DNA of 64,000 bases, from NCBI RefSeq assembly GCF_907164915.1, contig NC_061868.1, positions 44,345,774 to 44,409,773 of the forward strand, in the 5' to 3' direction. Below the pieces are notes generated by a model that did not search any database, was not told where the DNA came from, and saw only the letters and a list, made by a program, of their open reading frames with translations. Origin of the DNA: Impatiens glandulifera. Lineage: Eukaryota > Streptophyta > Magnoliopsida > Ericales > Balsaminaceae. Positions 23,422 through 34,804 of this stretch are shown piece after piece. The position numbers were made by a program, and so were the translations under genes. Position 1 is the first letter of the stretch. Each line of letters opens with the position of its first letter.

Positions 23422-24498
23422 TATTTTTAGTGGAAATGTATTATGTTTGTGGTTTTATAGTGAAGAAGAAAGGTGTTCATTGATGGTTATAAGTTAGTTG
23501 CAGCAACTGACAGGTAAGATTAGTTGTTGTTGTTGTTGTTGGTAGCTTCTTGTAATGATCCAACTTGGTGGGAGGGAGGGGATCGAGGATTATAAATGAA
23601 TGATCTCTTTTTTCTTTTCCTGATGAAGAAGAAGTAGTGATGTCCATGCTATCTAAGCTAATTAACCACAATGGAGGTGACTTAGTTTGCACTTGTTCTT
23701 GCTGGTCATATATGGACCGAAATTGGCTCATGGATCATCCATCTTTTGGTGGATTGTGGGCACGCCCACTCATTAAAAGTACTCTCTTTTTCCTTAATAA
23801 TAATAATAATACATCAGTTGACCACATAAATTCATCAATCTCTTGTAATATTTTGTTTTATTGTGTTAATTTACATGTTAAATGAGGTATTTGTCTTAAA
23901 TTGTTCTGTTTTTTCAAAAAAATGCCAATGTATTTAAACAGGATTGAGAAAAAGAAAAAAGTAATGATGATTGCACTGAAAGTTATTTGATGTGTTAAAT
24001 TATGAAGGGACATAAAAATGAATCCACTTCATTGAGTGCTTTTGTTGTTGTTGTTTGCTATGTATGTCTGTTGTATCTTATTATAAGAAAATAAAAATAA
24101 AAACCCAAAAGTATGTGTAATGATCATTATAGACCCACTGGCTATTAAGGTGGCTTTGTATATAAACAAACCATGTATATATTGTTGAACACAACTTTGT
24201 TTTCCATTACAAAAATAAATGTTAGAAGGAGTTCATTAATGTATTGATTTAAGGTAGTAAGTGGTAAGTGTCGGTTTTAGAGATCAAAAGCTTACGAGCT
24301 CGATTCTATCGGGAAGTGTTTTGAGTTAAAATGAGGTCATTGCTGTGGGTGTCAGGTTAGTTCTCCTTAATTAAAAAAAAGTTAAAAAAAAGTGAGGGGT
24401 TAAGTTAGTTCTCCTTAATTAAAAAAAAGTGATGTATTATTTAAAGATGTAATGTTTGGTTATCAATATATAGTCAAATCTTTATTCAACAAGCAAAA
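23422..24498. other. Upstream region of the glycine-rich gene; tRNA flank
   Basis: The first 300 bases are promoter and leader of the minus-strand glycine-rich gene. They include a second TATA-like CTATAAAACC at 23451-23460 that is too close to the ATG to be the main box. A short imperfect duplication of GTTAGTTCTCCTTAATTAAA lies at about 24356-24430. No other gene was seen. Confidence 0.5.
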
Positions 24499-24570
24499 TC
24501 CGTTGTAGTCTAGTTGGTCAGGATATTCGGCTCTCACCCGAAAGACCCGGGTTCGATTCCCGGCAACGGA
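24499..24570 (+). tRNA. tRNA-Glu (anticodon CTC)
   Basis: 72 nt with a fully paired 7-bp acceptor stem (TCCGTTG/CAACGGA), A-box TAGTCTAGTTGG, anticodon loop with CTC in GGCTCTCACCC, and T-arm CCGGGTTCGATTCCCGG. There is no intron. It is followed directly by a long T run, a strong Pol III terminator. It looks functional. Confidence 0.97.
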
Positions 24571-24791
24571 ATTTTTTTTTTTTTTTGAGTAAAAAAAAAG
24601 TTTGTAGATATCAAAACAGTAATATTTCTATTTGAGTGTTGTGGTTGAAGTATAGTAGAAACAGAATGATACAAATGTGTCAGGCATAATATGTCTTGTT
24701 ATTACTTATACCATTTTCTTTTATACAACTTCAACTACAAGAATATCATACAGTCATCAAATGAATATGATGATATTCTATTGAGCTTTTC

Positions 24792-24903
24792 ACTAGAAAA
24801 TAGTTTGGGAGCTTGAATAAAAGTAGTATACAAAAGAAATCATGGACACTAGAAAATAGTTTGGGAGCTTGAATAAAAGTAGTATACAAAAGAAATCATG
24901 GAC
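24792..24903. repeat. 56-bp perfect tandem duplication
   Basis: The block starting ACTAGAAAATAGTTTGGGAG at 24792 is repeated without change from 24848. Complete identity marks it as a recent slippage or replication event within the tRNA cluster. Confidence 0.95.
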
Positions 24904-24921
24904 ATATATAAGCATAACATG

Positions 24922-25394
24922 ATTGTTGTTTTTCAACAAAATTACAATAAATATGTTGACCTAATCAGGATTGATGAGTAGAAATACTCATGGATTTTGG
25001 AGTCGAGATAACACAATTCATTAATTGAAGACCATAATCATTCACTTTAGGCTTTAGCCTGGATTGGGAAACTCATTCGCCTATAAAATGGTTGGAAAAT
25101 ATGTTAAGTTAAAAGTACATTGTTCTAAGTATTGAAATTGGAAACTTCAAGCATGATCAAGGGACTAACATTTCATTTCATATATATTAAAAATGATAAA
25201 AAATCGTTTAAGCATAATTACAAAATAAACGTCGCCTGAGATATTCAAACTCTCGCGGGGAATTGTTGTTTTTCAACAAAATTACAGTAAATATGTTGAC
25301 CTAGAGAGGATTGATGAGTAGAAATACTCATGGATTTTGGGGTCGAGATGACACAATTCATTAATTGAAGACCATAATCATTCACTTTAGGCTT
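24922..25394. repeat. 133-bp dispersed duplicate (24922-25054 and 25262-25394)
   Basis: Two copies in direct orientation, 340 bp apart and about 95% identical (about six substitutions), both starting ATTGTTGTTTTTCAAC and ending CACTTTAGGCTT. The second copy sits inside a tRNA-Ser gene copy. No terminal inverted repeats or poly-A tail were seen, so the mechanism is unclear. Confidence 0.85.
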
Positions 25395-25456
25395 CTCTCG
25401 AGAGGAAACCCCATGTACTTAGCAGGCACACGCCTTAACCACTCGGCCAAAGCGAC
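25230..25456 (-). pseudogene. tRNA-Ser(GCT) copy split by a 133-bp insertion
   Basis: Matches the intact copy at 25525-25606, but the 3' part (25230-25260) and the 5' part (about 25395-25456) are separated by the 133-bp duplicate. The 11 bases at the break are present on both sides, as CTCTCGCGGGG (25250-25260) and CTCTCGAGAGG (25395-25405), which looks like a target duplication. The T-arm also has changes (ATATTCAAAC for AGATTCGAAC). It cannot give a normal tRNA. Confidence 0.8.
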
Positions 25457-25524
25457 TTTTTGTTAGAAAAATATCATGTATATTAAAATGACAAAACATT
25501 GTTTAAGCACAACGACAAAATAAA

Positions 25525-25606
25525 CGTCGCCTGAGAGATTCGAACTCTCGCGGGGAAACCCCATGTACTTAGCAGGCACACGCCTTAACCACTCGGCCAA
25601 AGCGAC
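25525..25606 (-). tRNA. tRNA-Ser (anticodon GCT)
   Basis: 82 nt. On the minus strand: acceptor GTCGCTT/AGGCGAC, A-box GGCCGAGTGGTTAAGGC, anticodon loop CTGCTAA with GCT, a long variable arm (GGGGTTTCCCC region) as in class II tRNAs, T-arm GAGAGTTCGAATCTCTC and discriminator G. A TTTT stretch lies just downstream on the minus strand. It is the only intact copy of the local tandem series. Confidence 0.96.
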
Positions 25607-25673
25607 TTTTTGTTAAAACATCTCATGTATATTAAAATGACAAAACATCGTTTAAGCACAGCGACAAAATAAA

Positions 25674-25737
25674 CATCTACTAAGAGATTCGAACTCACTT
25701 AGTAGGCACACGTCTTAACCACTCGGCCAAAAACGAC
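25674..25737 (-). pseudogene. Truncated tRNA-Ser copy
   Basis: Keeps the A-box side (CCACTCGGCCAAAAACGAC on the plus strand) and part of the T-arm (AGAGATTCGAACTC). The variable arm and neighbouring bases are deleted and the acceptor stem no longer pairs well. Its flank (CTCATGTATATTAAAATGAC, AAACATCGTTTAAGCACA) repeats the flank of the intact copy, so the unit was duplicated together with about 70 bp of flanking DNA. Confidence 0.8.
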
Positions 25738-25950
25738 TTTAATAGAAATTCATTCTCCTATTAAATTATTAGAGAAGATGTTGAGTTAAAAGTACATTAT
25801 TATGCTGAAAATTCATTCACTTATAAAATTATTTGAAGAGATGTTGAGTTAAAAATATATTGTTATTGTTCTAAGTTTTGTTATGCTTTGAAATTGAAAA
25901 CTCCAAACATGATCAAGTGACAATAATATCCTAATCATTTTTAAGAACAT

Positions 25951-26036
25951 AATGAGATTCGAACTCTTACGAGGAAATCCAGAGGAAATCCCATGTACTT
26001 AACAAGCACGCGTCTTAACCACTTAGCCAAAACGAC
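25951..26036 (-). pseudogene. Diverged tRNA-Ser copy
   Basis: Recognisable by GAGATTCGAACTCTTAC, CCATGTACTTAACAAGCACG and CCACTTAGCCAAAACGAC on the plus strand. It carries many substitutions, a partial duplication of GAGGAAATCC in the variable arm and a degraded acceptor end. It is the oldest-looking member of the local series. Confidence 0.75.
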
Positions 26037-26191
26037 TCTACTTTAATAATCAAACGTCTCAAAACAATATTATATGTAATTAATAAACAGATTTCTCCTT
26101 TGTTCTACAAAAAAAAAAAAATACATTATATTATTAAGATAATCAAATAAGTAGAAGATAAGAAAGTAAAAGATGAATCTTCAAAACAAGA

Positions 26192-26263
26192 TCCGTTGTA
26201 GTCTAGTTGGTTAGGATATTCGGCTCTCACCCGAAAGACCCGGGTTCGATTCCCGGCAATGGA
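26192..26263 (+). tRNA. tRNA-Glu (anticodon CTC), second copy
   Basis: Differs from the copy at 24499-24570 at only two bases: one in the D-loop (TTGGTTAGG for TTGGTCAGG) and one in the 3' acceptor strand (CAATGGA), turning one G-C pair into a G-T wobble. The fold stays intact and a T run follows as terminator. Probably functional. Confidence 0.94.
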
Positions 26264-27340
26264 ATTTTTTGTTTTCCTATAGTTTCTTTTTTCAAAGTTA
26301 AGAATTCATGGCCTTCTAGGTTAACAGTTTTATCTTGTGACACTTGTGACAATATAATATGTGTGGCTTCTGAAATCCATTCACAAACCTTAAAGTTTCA
26401 TGTTATAGTTTCTTATATTCTATTATTAATGACTTTTAAAAATAACTTTAAAAGCAAATATTGACCAACTTTGGAAAGTAAAAGACAAGTTAAAGTGAAT
26501 TCCCTTCTAGACAAAAGGGGAGAGAATGAAAACCATAAACAATTGAATTAGATTTCATTCTTTGAAAAAAAAAAAAGGGTTATTTAAATAATCTTTGTTC
26601 GGATTTTATTTTTATTTTTATAAAGAATTAGTTCTCTTTCAATCAAATGAGAAGTTATAAAAAAGAAAAAAAGAATAATAAACTTAGTGAAGGGGTAGCG
26701 AAAACAAGACCACGAATCCGACGTTGCCTATCACGTTGCCCTCACGTCATAGTTTAGAAATAAAAAAAAAAACTAACATTTTGGGATTTTTAGGGACCTG
26801 AAATGTGACTTTTCGGGACATTTTTAATTTTTCTTTTTCCCTCCACATGGCATGTCGCGTCGAATTCCTGGACTTACTTTCGCTACACATTTGTTGAGTT
26901 AAAAAAATAAATCTATACGTTACGTAACATAAATTTGCAGAGATTAAGATTCTAATGGAACTAATCCACCAATCAAGCGATTTTTCATGATAACCTTAAG
27001 GCCGAACTCATTTAAATTTAATAACAATTAGTGGTGAAATAGAGTAAGCCAATCAAATCCATTAAACAATGTCGAGAGAATCTTTATCCGAAATTTTGAG
27101 CGGCAGTCAAATTTTTCTATGCCCGAGATTAGTAATCAAATGATATCAACATTTTTAAAATAGCAATAACCTGGAGTGCAGTTATTTAAAAAGTATTTAA
27201 ATAAATGAAACAAAAGGCATAAAGAAATTGTATATTTTAAAGGATAAAGAAACAAAAGGCATGCTAAAATTGAAACAATTAAATAAATCAGTTACTTTTA
27301 GGTAGTTGGCAATGGCGGTTTTATTCGAAGCTTCTGATTC
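26264..27340. other. Intergenic DNA, promoter side of the kinesin gene
   Basis: No supported gene. From about 27340 a CT-rich and GAGAAA-rich stretch begins that looks like the transcribed leader of the kinesin gene. Confidence 0.5.
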
Positions 27341-27783
27341 TTCTACAGAGAGAAAAAGAGGGTTTTCTCTCTTTTGGTTTCCCTCTTCTTCTTTTCAAAA
27401 AAATCCATTTTAAAACACCGCAAAATTCTCGCCATTCTTCTCTATAGACCTCATGATTCTCCTACATTTCCGTAATTTTCATCTTATCCATGTCTTCTAA
27501 ACGATTAAACGCCATTGTTTCTCCTCCATCGACATCCTGACGCTCAATCTTTCTCTCCCTCTGAAGATTTTCCGGATTCCATTTCTGTTTACATCGTATG
27601 CACTTCAATTTTCTTTTCAAACGAACCTCTAATTGTTAATATCCATTGAGGTATGAATTTATGATTGATCAATGGTTGAGTTATTATTATATTCATGTAT
27701 ATTGTCTTCAATTTTGATATGTTTCTGATTAATTCTTCTCATTTAGTTTGCCTGCTGTATAAATCGAAGATCTCGTTTAGGAG

Positions 27784-27806
27784 CTCCCCCAGAGCAGCTG
27801 GGGGAG
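27784..27806 (+). other. GC-rich hairpin in the kinesin leader region
   Basis: CTCCCCCAG and CTGGGGGAG form a perfect 9-bp stem around the 5-base loop AGCAG, upstream of the kinesin start codon. If it lies in the mature leader it could affect scanning. If it lies in the leader intron (acceptor GTTTGCAG ends at 27928) it may be silent. Confidence 0.5.
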
Positions 27807-27948
27807 ATCAATCTGCGAAAGAAAGAAAGAAATCGATGTTAGGGTTTCTTTCTTGACTCGTAAATTTCTAGGCAAATTATATATCAAATTGTGAATCTCC
27901 TGAAGCCTGTTCTTAATTTGGTTTGCAGAAAAGTGGAGATCTTCTGAG

Positions 27949-30900
27949 ATGGGGACAGTTGGTTGGGATTCACCAAATTCAAATGGTCACGAAGAGAAGA
28001 TATTCGTTTCAGTTAGATTGAGACCTTTAAATGCAAGAGAATTAGCAGTTGAAGATGTTTCAGATTGGGAATGTATCGACAACAACACAATCATATACAA
28101 GAACAGCCCCAATGAAAGGTCTTTGGCCCCTACCGCTTATACATTTGGTAAGCACCCCCAGACAACCAGCCAAGTTTAGAACTATGTTCAAAATCTGATC
28201 AATTTTTTGACTATATTCATAATTGGTAGATAGGGTATTTGCTTCTCAATGCTCAACAAGACAGGTTTACAATGAAGGAGCTAAAGATGTAGCTCTCGCA
28301 GTCACCAATGGCATCAATTGTAAGTAAGCATTATTACCATTTTAAGCTTACTTCCATTTTATGTTTCAATGTTATCAAAAATTTCAATTATTTACTTCAG
28401 CAACCATATTCGCTTACGGTCAGACTGGAAGTGGAAAGACTTACACCATGTCTAGTATTACCGAATACACAGTTTCTGATATATTTGCCTATGTTCAAAA
28501 GGTACTCTGCTTTTCCTTGATGTGCCGCGAAAATAAAAGTCATCTAACTTTTCCATGTTTTTTTGGGATTTTAGAACTGTGATAGAGAATTTGTGCTGAA
28601 ATTGTCTGCAATGGAGATTTATAATGAAGCGGTGAGAGACCTCTTAAATCCAGATACCATTCCTCTCAGGCTCCTTGATGATCCAGAGAAAGGAACTGTT
28701 GTTGAGAAACTTACAGAGGAGAGCCTAAGAGACTGGAACCACCTTAAAGAGCTTCTGGATTTTTGTCAATGTAAATAAAGATAATAGAATGTTGTGTTTT
28801 GATACATGATAGTTCAATAATCTTCTTGTTTGTGGTTCACTTATGCAGCTCAAAGACATATAGGGGAGACGGCTCTGAACGAAATCAGCTCCAGGTCTCA
28901 TCAAATTCTAAGATTGGTAAGAAGCCTATCGCAAATGTTTAGTTTGTAGTAAGAATTTTGCATCAAAATCTGCCTTATTTTTTGCAGACTGTCGAGAGTT
29001 CAGCTCGTAAATTTACAAGTCTTGGAAACTCGAACACTCTAACCGCATCTGTTGTAAGATATTAACATTCTTATTATTAGTAGTATGTAAAACATATACT
29101 AATTTTCATTTTTTGGGGGTGGGTGATCAGAACTTTGTTGATCTCGCTGGAAGTGAGCGAGCTTCTCAGACATTATCGGCTGGTACGAGATTGAAAGAGG
29201 GCAGCCATATAAACCGAAGTTTACTTACACTTGGAACTGTTATTCGCAAATTAAGGTCTTTGGAATTTAAAATTTATCATATTGTGACGACTTTTCTAAA
29301 TTTGTTTAGTTTTGGTACAGCAAAGGGAGAAATGGACATATACCATTTAGAGATTCAAAGCTGACACGTATATTACAGAACTCGTTAGGAGGAAACGCAA
29401 GAACAGCGATCATTTGCACAATGAGCCCTGCACACAGTCATGTGGAGCAATCGAGAAACGCTCTCTTGTTTGCTATTTGTGCTAAGGAGATAAGCACTAG
29501 TGCCCGTGTCAATTTAGTTATTTCTGATAAGGCACTGGTGAAGAAGTTGAGGAAAGAGTTGGCCAGATTAGAGAGCGAAATGAAGAATTTTGGATCAATG
29601 GCTTCGTCTGTTGATGACTCCGAAGCTTTGCTGAAAGAAAAAGAAATCCTCATTGAAAAGGTTAAAATCAATTTCATCTACACAAGATGTAAGTTTGGTT
29701 TTCTTAATAAAAATGTCATTGTTTGTGTGTTCCAGATGCATCAGGAGATCAATGAGTTAAAAAGACAGCGTGATCAGGCTCAATATCATGTTCAAGACCT
29801 GTTACAATCATCTGTTAATAAACAAGAGAAAAATGGAAAGCCTGATTTTCAGGAGGATCAATCTCAATCATCAGTTGTTAGTAGAAGAACTAATCGTGTT
29901 TCAAGATCACAAGTATGTTGAACTCTTACACCAACTGAATAAAGTATATATTAGCTCATTGAAGTTGATGTTTATGTTTGTTTTCCTTTTTTAAAGGTTC
30001 AAGCTCAGAATGTTTTGAAACCTAATTCCCTGGAAACAGGATCATCGTCACCATCCTCAGAGGTTATTGATAACGATAGCAGCTTCCGATCTGATGTTGA
30101 TGAACATGTTTCCCAGGGAAGCAATCGTGTCATGTCGAGAAATAGCACCATTAAGGGTTTGGAGGAGGAATGCGAAGATAATTTTCTATCCGGTGATATC
30201 ACTCCAATCACAGTCATCAATGAACTATTTGGACCTGACCCGATAAAAGATTGGGAGGAGAATATGGATGAAGAACGTGCTGATAATGGAGTTCAATACG
30301 TCGAGACAGAACAACAACAACAACAACCATCATCAGCAGCAGCAGCAAGCACAGAGGGAGAGCATACTTATGAAGCTTTGAAGGAAAAGATTGCATACTT
30401 GCAGAAAACTATTGACTCTCTTATGATCGAGCCTTATCAAACGATGGATCATCAATCTTCCTCATGTTTTACCTCTGAATCTGGAAGAATAAGCTCTAGA
30501 AGCCTCAAGTTACCAAGAAGCCGAAGCTGCAGAGCATTATCAATTACTTCCCCTTGGTATGAAGAGATGGAGCAAAATGGGAATACCACACCCTTTTGGA
30601 ATTCTGCAAGAGCTCATCATCAACAGACTGGATTTAGTGGTTATGACGGAGAAGAAATTGAAAGTCCTGTTAAACAGAGGACAATGATTCCTTATGTTGC
30701 TCCTCCTATAGATGAACTGTCTGAGGAGATTTCTGGTGAAGCAGATGCTGTTGTTAAAGAGCACAAAGATCCTCATGTATCGGTAAGTAATCATGAGAAA
30801 GAAGAAGAAGAAGAAAAAGAGTTAGAGGGACCAGTACATAAACAAGAACATGAACAAGAACAAGAACAAGAAAAAGAAGAAGATTCAAATACATATAATT

Positions 30901-31439
30901 GGGCGGAAGAATTCGAAAAGCAGAGGAGACAGATAATTGAACTATGGGATGCATGCGATGTACCATTAATCCACAGGACACAATTCTTACTGTTATTCAA
31001 AGGCGATTCATCTGATTCGGTATACATGGAGGTGGAGCTGAGGCGATTATCATTCATACACTCTGCATTAATGAAAGGAACTAGAATTGTAGTGGATGGT
31101 CAGGTTCTGAAACCATCTATAAGGAAGAAGGAAGTCGAGCGGGAGAGGAGAAGTCTTACCAAACAAATGTCAAGGATTTTGACAGACAAGGAAAGGGAAT
31201 CTCTGTTTGAGAAATTCGGGATCGCGTTGAACACGAAGAGGAGGAGGATACAATTGTCGAATCGTCTCTGGTCGGACGCCAAAGACATGAATCATGTTAT
31301 GGAAAGTGCTTCAGTTGTAGCCAAATTGTTTGGAGTTAGTGAAGATGATCAAACTCCAAAGGAAATGTTTGGATTGAGCTTTTCACGTCCAGCCATTAAC
31401 AATCGATCTTTAGCATGGAGGCATAGTATGTCCTTCTGA
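27949..31439 (+). CDS. KIN-7 (NACK-type) kinesin
   Basis: Ten exons: 27949-28147, 28230-28319, 28401-28501, 28575-28770, 28849-28916, 28988-29053, 29131-29255, 29321-29660, 29736-29912 and 29997-31439, giving 934 aa with a continuous frame. The N-terminal motor starts with [14 protein letters not shown]. It has the P-loop GQTGSGKT (103-110), switch I NEISSRSH (206-213), switch II VDLAGSE (243-249), then [13 protein letters not shown] and [17 protein letters not shown]. Coiled-coil segments follow ([27 protein letters not shown]). The C-terminal 180 residues match the NACK-type tail (DUF3490: [30 protein letters not shown]). It most resembles the KIN-7E/F/G branch. Relatives are plus-end microtubule motors; NACK1 and NACK2 carry MAP kinase kinase kinase to the phragmoplast in cytokinesis. 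The cargo here is unknown. Confidence 0.93.
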
Positions 31440-32672
31440 AACGCCCCCACCACCGCCATCGCCACCGCAACGCAACCGCCGCCGGCGGCAAGAGAGATAT
31501 GATAAAGAGAAAGAGAGGGATCATCATTAATTGTACTTACTCTTGTGTGAAAAATGTATTTTTACTTTTATCGTTAATATTTTGATTTACTGAAAGAAGA
31601 AGTTGGTTAAAGTGTAAATATCTTTAAGCACTTTTCTTTTCTTTTTTTTATATTATAATATATAGGTCAGTCAGAATTCAGAGTAGAATATAGAATGACA
31701 GACTGCATACTTTTTTACTAGCTCCTCTATATAGCACTGCTTGTGCTCACTTTTTTGGACAGTTTATTTAACTATGGTAACTATTTTACTACTCTAGTTA
31801 ATATCTATGAGTAGTGTAACTTCCCTCACGGTCAATTTTTTACTTTAATTATTCAAGTTTGGGAATCCCATTCAAGTTTATATATCAACTTATATAAGTA
31901 AATTTTGCTATTCAATTTATTCTACTGAATTAAATATATTAAACCTCCTATTTGAGTCATTTCACATTTAAAAAAAATAAACTTCATTTATATATTTGTT
32001 CACATAAATTCTAAAAAAAAAAAAAAATATTGATAGTATGGAGATCACGAGACTTTAAGAGTGAAGAATTGAAAGCAACAATAATGAATCCAAACATGTT
32101 CATATACATGATCAACAACAAATATAAATATTTCAATATTACTTACCATCACTGTCACGCACTTCTCCAGTTTCGAAATAATGTATTTTAGATTAAATAA
32201 TAAATATTTTTATATTTATTTTATATAGGATAAATTTTATTCAACTTTATTCCGCCAATAAGTTGCTAGCAAAATTTTCACTATTTTACTCATTCAATTT
32301 GAAGTAAAGGTCTTTCTAACCACAAACTTATTTTATAGAATTGACCTTGTTACAAGAAACTTTACAAATCAATACAAATATTTTTTTATCTATTTAAATA
32401 TATAAATACATAATTTAAATCAAAATATTTGTAATAGGTTATTGGTGGGAATGAGAACTAGTGAATCTTTGTTTTTATATTTAATCTTCTTAATATGGTA
32501 ACATCATTAAATAATGTAATATTAGTTTAAGTTTTTTATTATTATAAATCCTACTTATTTTATAGATATGATTTATATAGAGACATAATTTATTTAAAAA
32601 TTAATAAAATATTTAAAATGTTATGCGGTTAATAGGGATAGAATCTTTAAGACTCTAACATTCTTATATTAA
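31440..32672. other. Kinesin 3' flank and AT-rich intergenic DNA
   Basis: The first 60 bases after the stop are unusually GC-rich and keep an open frame of 20 codons to the next TGA at 31500-31502. The remainder is AT-rich without a supported gene. Confidence 0.5.
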
Positions 32673-32964
32673 GGCCTAGTTTGATGAAGGGGTTTTGGAT
32701 AAAACTCAGTTTTTATCTCAAAACTCAAACATCTTATCAACCATCAAATTAAATAATTTTATCATTTAAATACCAAAACTACCCTCTAATTTTATCTTCT
32801 CTTTTTAAACCATCATTCTCTCACCTATACCGTATCTTCTAAAGTCAAAAGACAAATTAGTCTTTAAATTTTAAAAACCAGTTTTTTCCTACTTTTTATC
32901 AAACAAGAGTTTTTTTTGGATAAAACCCAGACAAAATTCAAAAAAATCCTTCCTCAAACAAGGC
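32673..32964. mobile_element. Tourist-like MITE
   Basis: 292 bp between two TAA triplets (32670-32672 and 32965-32967), the target duplication of PIF/Harbinger elements. Termini are inverted: GGCCTAGTTTGATGAAGG on the left and the reverse complement AGCCTTGTTTGAGGAAGG on the right. Subterminal GGATAAAAC motifs occur on both sides. It is non-coding. Confidence 0.7.
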
Positions 32965-32967
32965 TTA

Positions 32968-33740
32968 ATGGTCAAATATTTTAAATACTCAAAATATTTT
33001 ATTACTTTTAAAAAAGTATTATCCTTATATATAAAAAAATATTTATGAAAAATATTACAATGAAAATAACTTTTTTAAGTAAGCATTCTCTCACTGCCTA
33101 ATATTAATATTACAAAATAAAAATATATATAACTTTAATTATTATTTATTAAAAAATGTAAAAGGTTTTAAAATAATATATATTTATTAAAAAAAATAAT
33201 AATATACATACATTTATTAAAAAGTTTTAAATAATATATTACAAATTTTTTATTTTAAATTATTTTATAAATTTTAATTAACTATTACTTTTATATAATA
33301 TTGTTGTAATCCATTGGAGGAAGAATAAAAGTGTTTGAATCCTGGTGCAAAAATCATATTTGATATTATATATACAATTTTAAAAAAAAATTGCAATTGA
33401 TATATATATATATATACACACTTTCAAAATCTTCAATATAATATTTTAAAATTTTATAAAAAATGTTTTAAATATTATATTAATTAATATTTTATAAATA
33501 TTTATATATAACAATGTCATATATATTTATATAATATTAATTACTAAATATTATTACAAATGTATTTTAAGAAGTTAAAGATAATCTCAATCAACCTAAC
33601 TTAGATAAAATATATTTTAAATTATTAACAAAAAAAAATTTAACATTACATTCATAGTAAATTTAATCTTATTGACTTTAAACATGTCTTTTTATAGTAA
33701 CAGTAACTTAAAAGTCAAAATTTTATAAGATAACCTTTAA
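32968..33740. other. AT-rich intergenic DNA, nothing recognised
   Basis: Very AT-rich sequence with TATA runs between two inverted-repeat elements. No gene seen. Confidence 0.5.
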
Positions 33741-34595
33741 GGCTATGTTTGGTATAAGACTGTATATATAGTATTATTGTATATACAGTAAATTATAATT
33801 TTGTTTGGTTAGTTAGAATTTATATATACAGTGATATTTCAGTATAAGTTATACCTTGAAATATGTATAATATAGTATCTATTCAAACCAGTTACAAGAA
33901 GGTATTAAAATTTTAATTTATTTTTAATATTTTTTAATCCTATTTTTGTAATATTAATATTAATTTGTTTTATTAATTTTTCATTAAAGTTTAATTATTA
34001 AGCTTTTATTATTTTTAACTTTATATTATTTTTTTAAATAAACTTATTTTATTAATTTTAATATTTTTTTTAAATAAACTTATTTTATCAATTTTAATAT
34101 TTAAAATTTTAAATAATTTTTAATTTTATTTATTTATTAAAAAAAATTAACGTTTATTATTATTAATTATAATTATTATCTCTTAACTGTTAATTTAATC
34201 ATTTAAAAAAATATATATTATCATTCATATTTTAAACAAAATTATGAAATAATACTGAATATTTATTTTTATATATTATTATTAATTTAAAATAATAACG
34301 TAATTAAATTATTATTTATTTATTTGATATAATATTAGTAATATTTAAAGTAATTATAATAAATTTTATATAATATTAAAATATCAAAAAGGTTAGTTAA
34401 AAATAATATTAAAAACATAATTAACAAAAAAAAAATTATTTTATTCTTATACTTAAATTTTATACTATTTACCAAACAAAAATTTATAAACCTATATAAT
34501 TTATATAATGTCTTATATTTCCAAACAAATAATAATAGTCTATATAAATTATACTCTTTTATACCTCCCAATTTATACCTCGTACCAAACGCAGT
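33741..34595. mobile_element. Larger MITE-like element, degenerate
   Basis: The left end GGCTATGTTTGGTATAAG is matched by the reverse complement of the right end, CACTGCGTTTGGTACGAG. Both sides then carry TTTGTTTGG and GTATAA motifs in mirrored order. TAA precedes the left end, but no clean right duplication was found. The AT-rich frame at 34335-34571 lies inside and looks non-genuine. Borders are approximate. Confidence 0.45.
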
Positions 34596-34804
34596 GATAT
34601 AATAAATGGTAACAAATAAAGTTTCAAAAAAAATATTTACAATGAAGAATTACAATATGTATCTTTACAATAATCTAATTTAATAAACTAATATATTATA
34701 GCTAGTAATAAATCAATGTACATCTATAGAATGATTGATTAAACAATCTGCCAAAAAAAATTAAGATCCTAAGTGATTCTTTATTTAAAGTTTTCAAACA
34801 CTTA

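Noticed and set aside
34335..34571. 78-codon minus-strand frame rich in Leu/Ile/Phe
   Set aside because: AT-rich interior of a MITE-like element; it mimics a membrane protein only by base composition.
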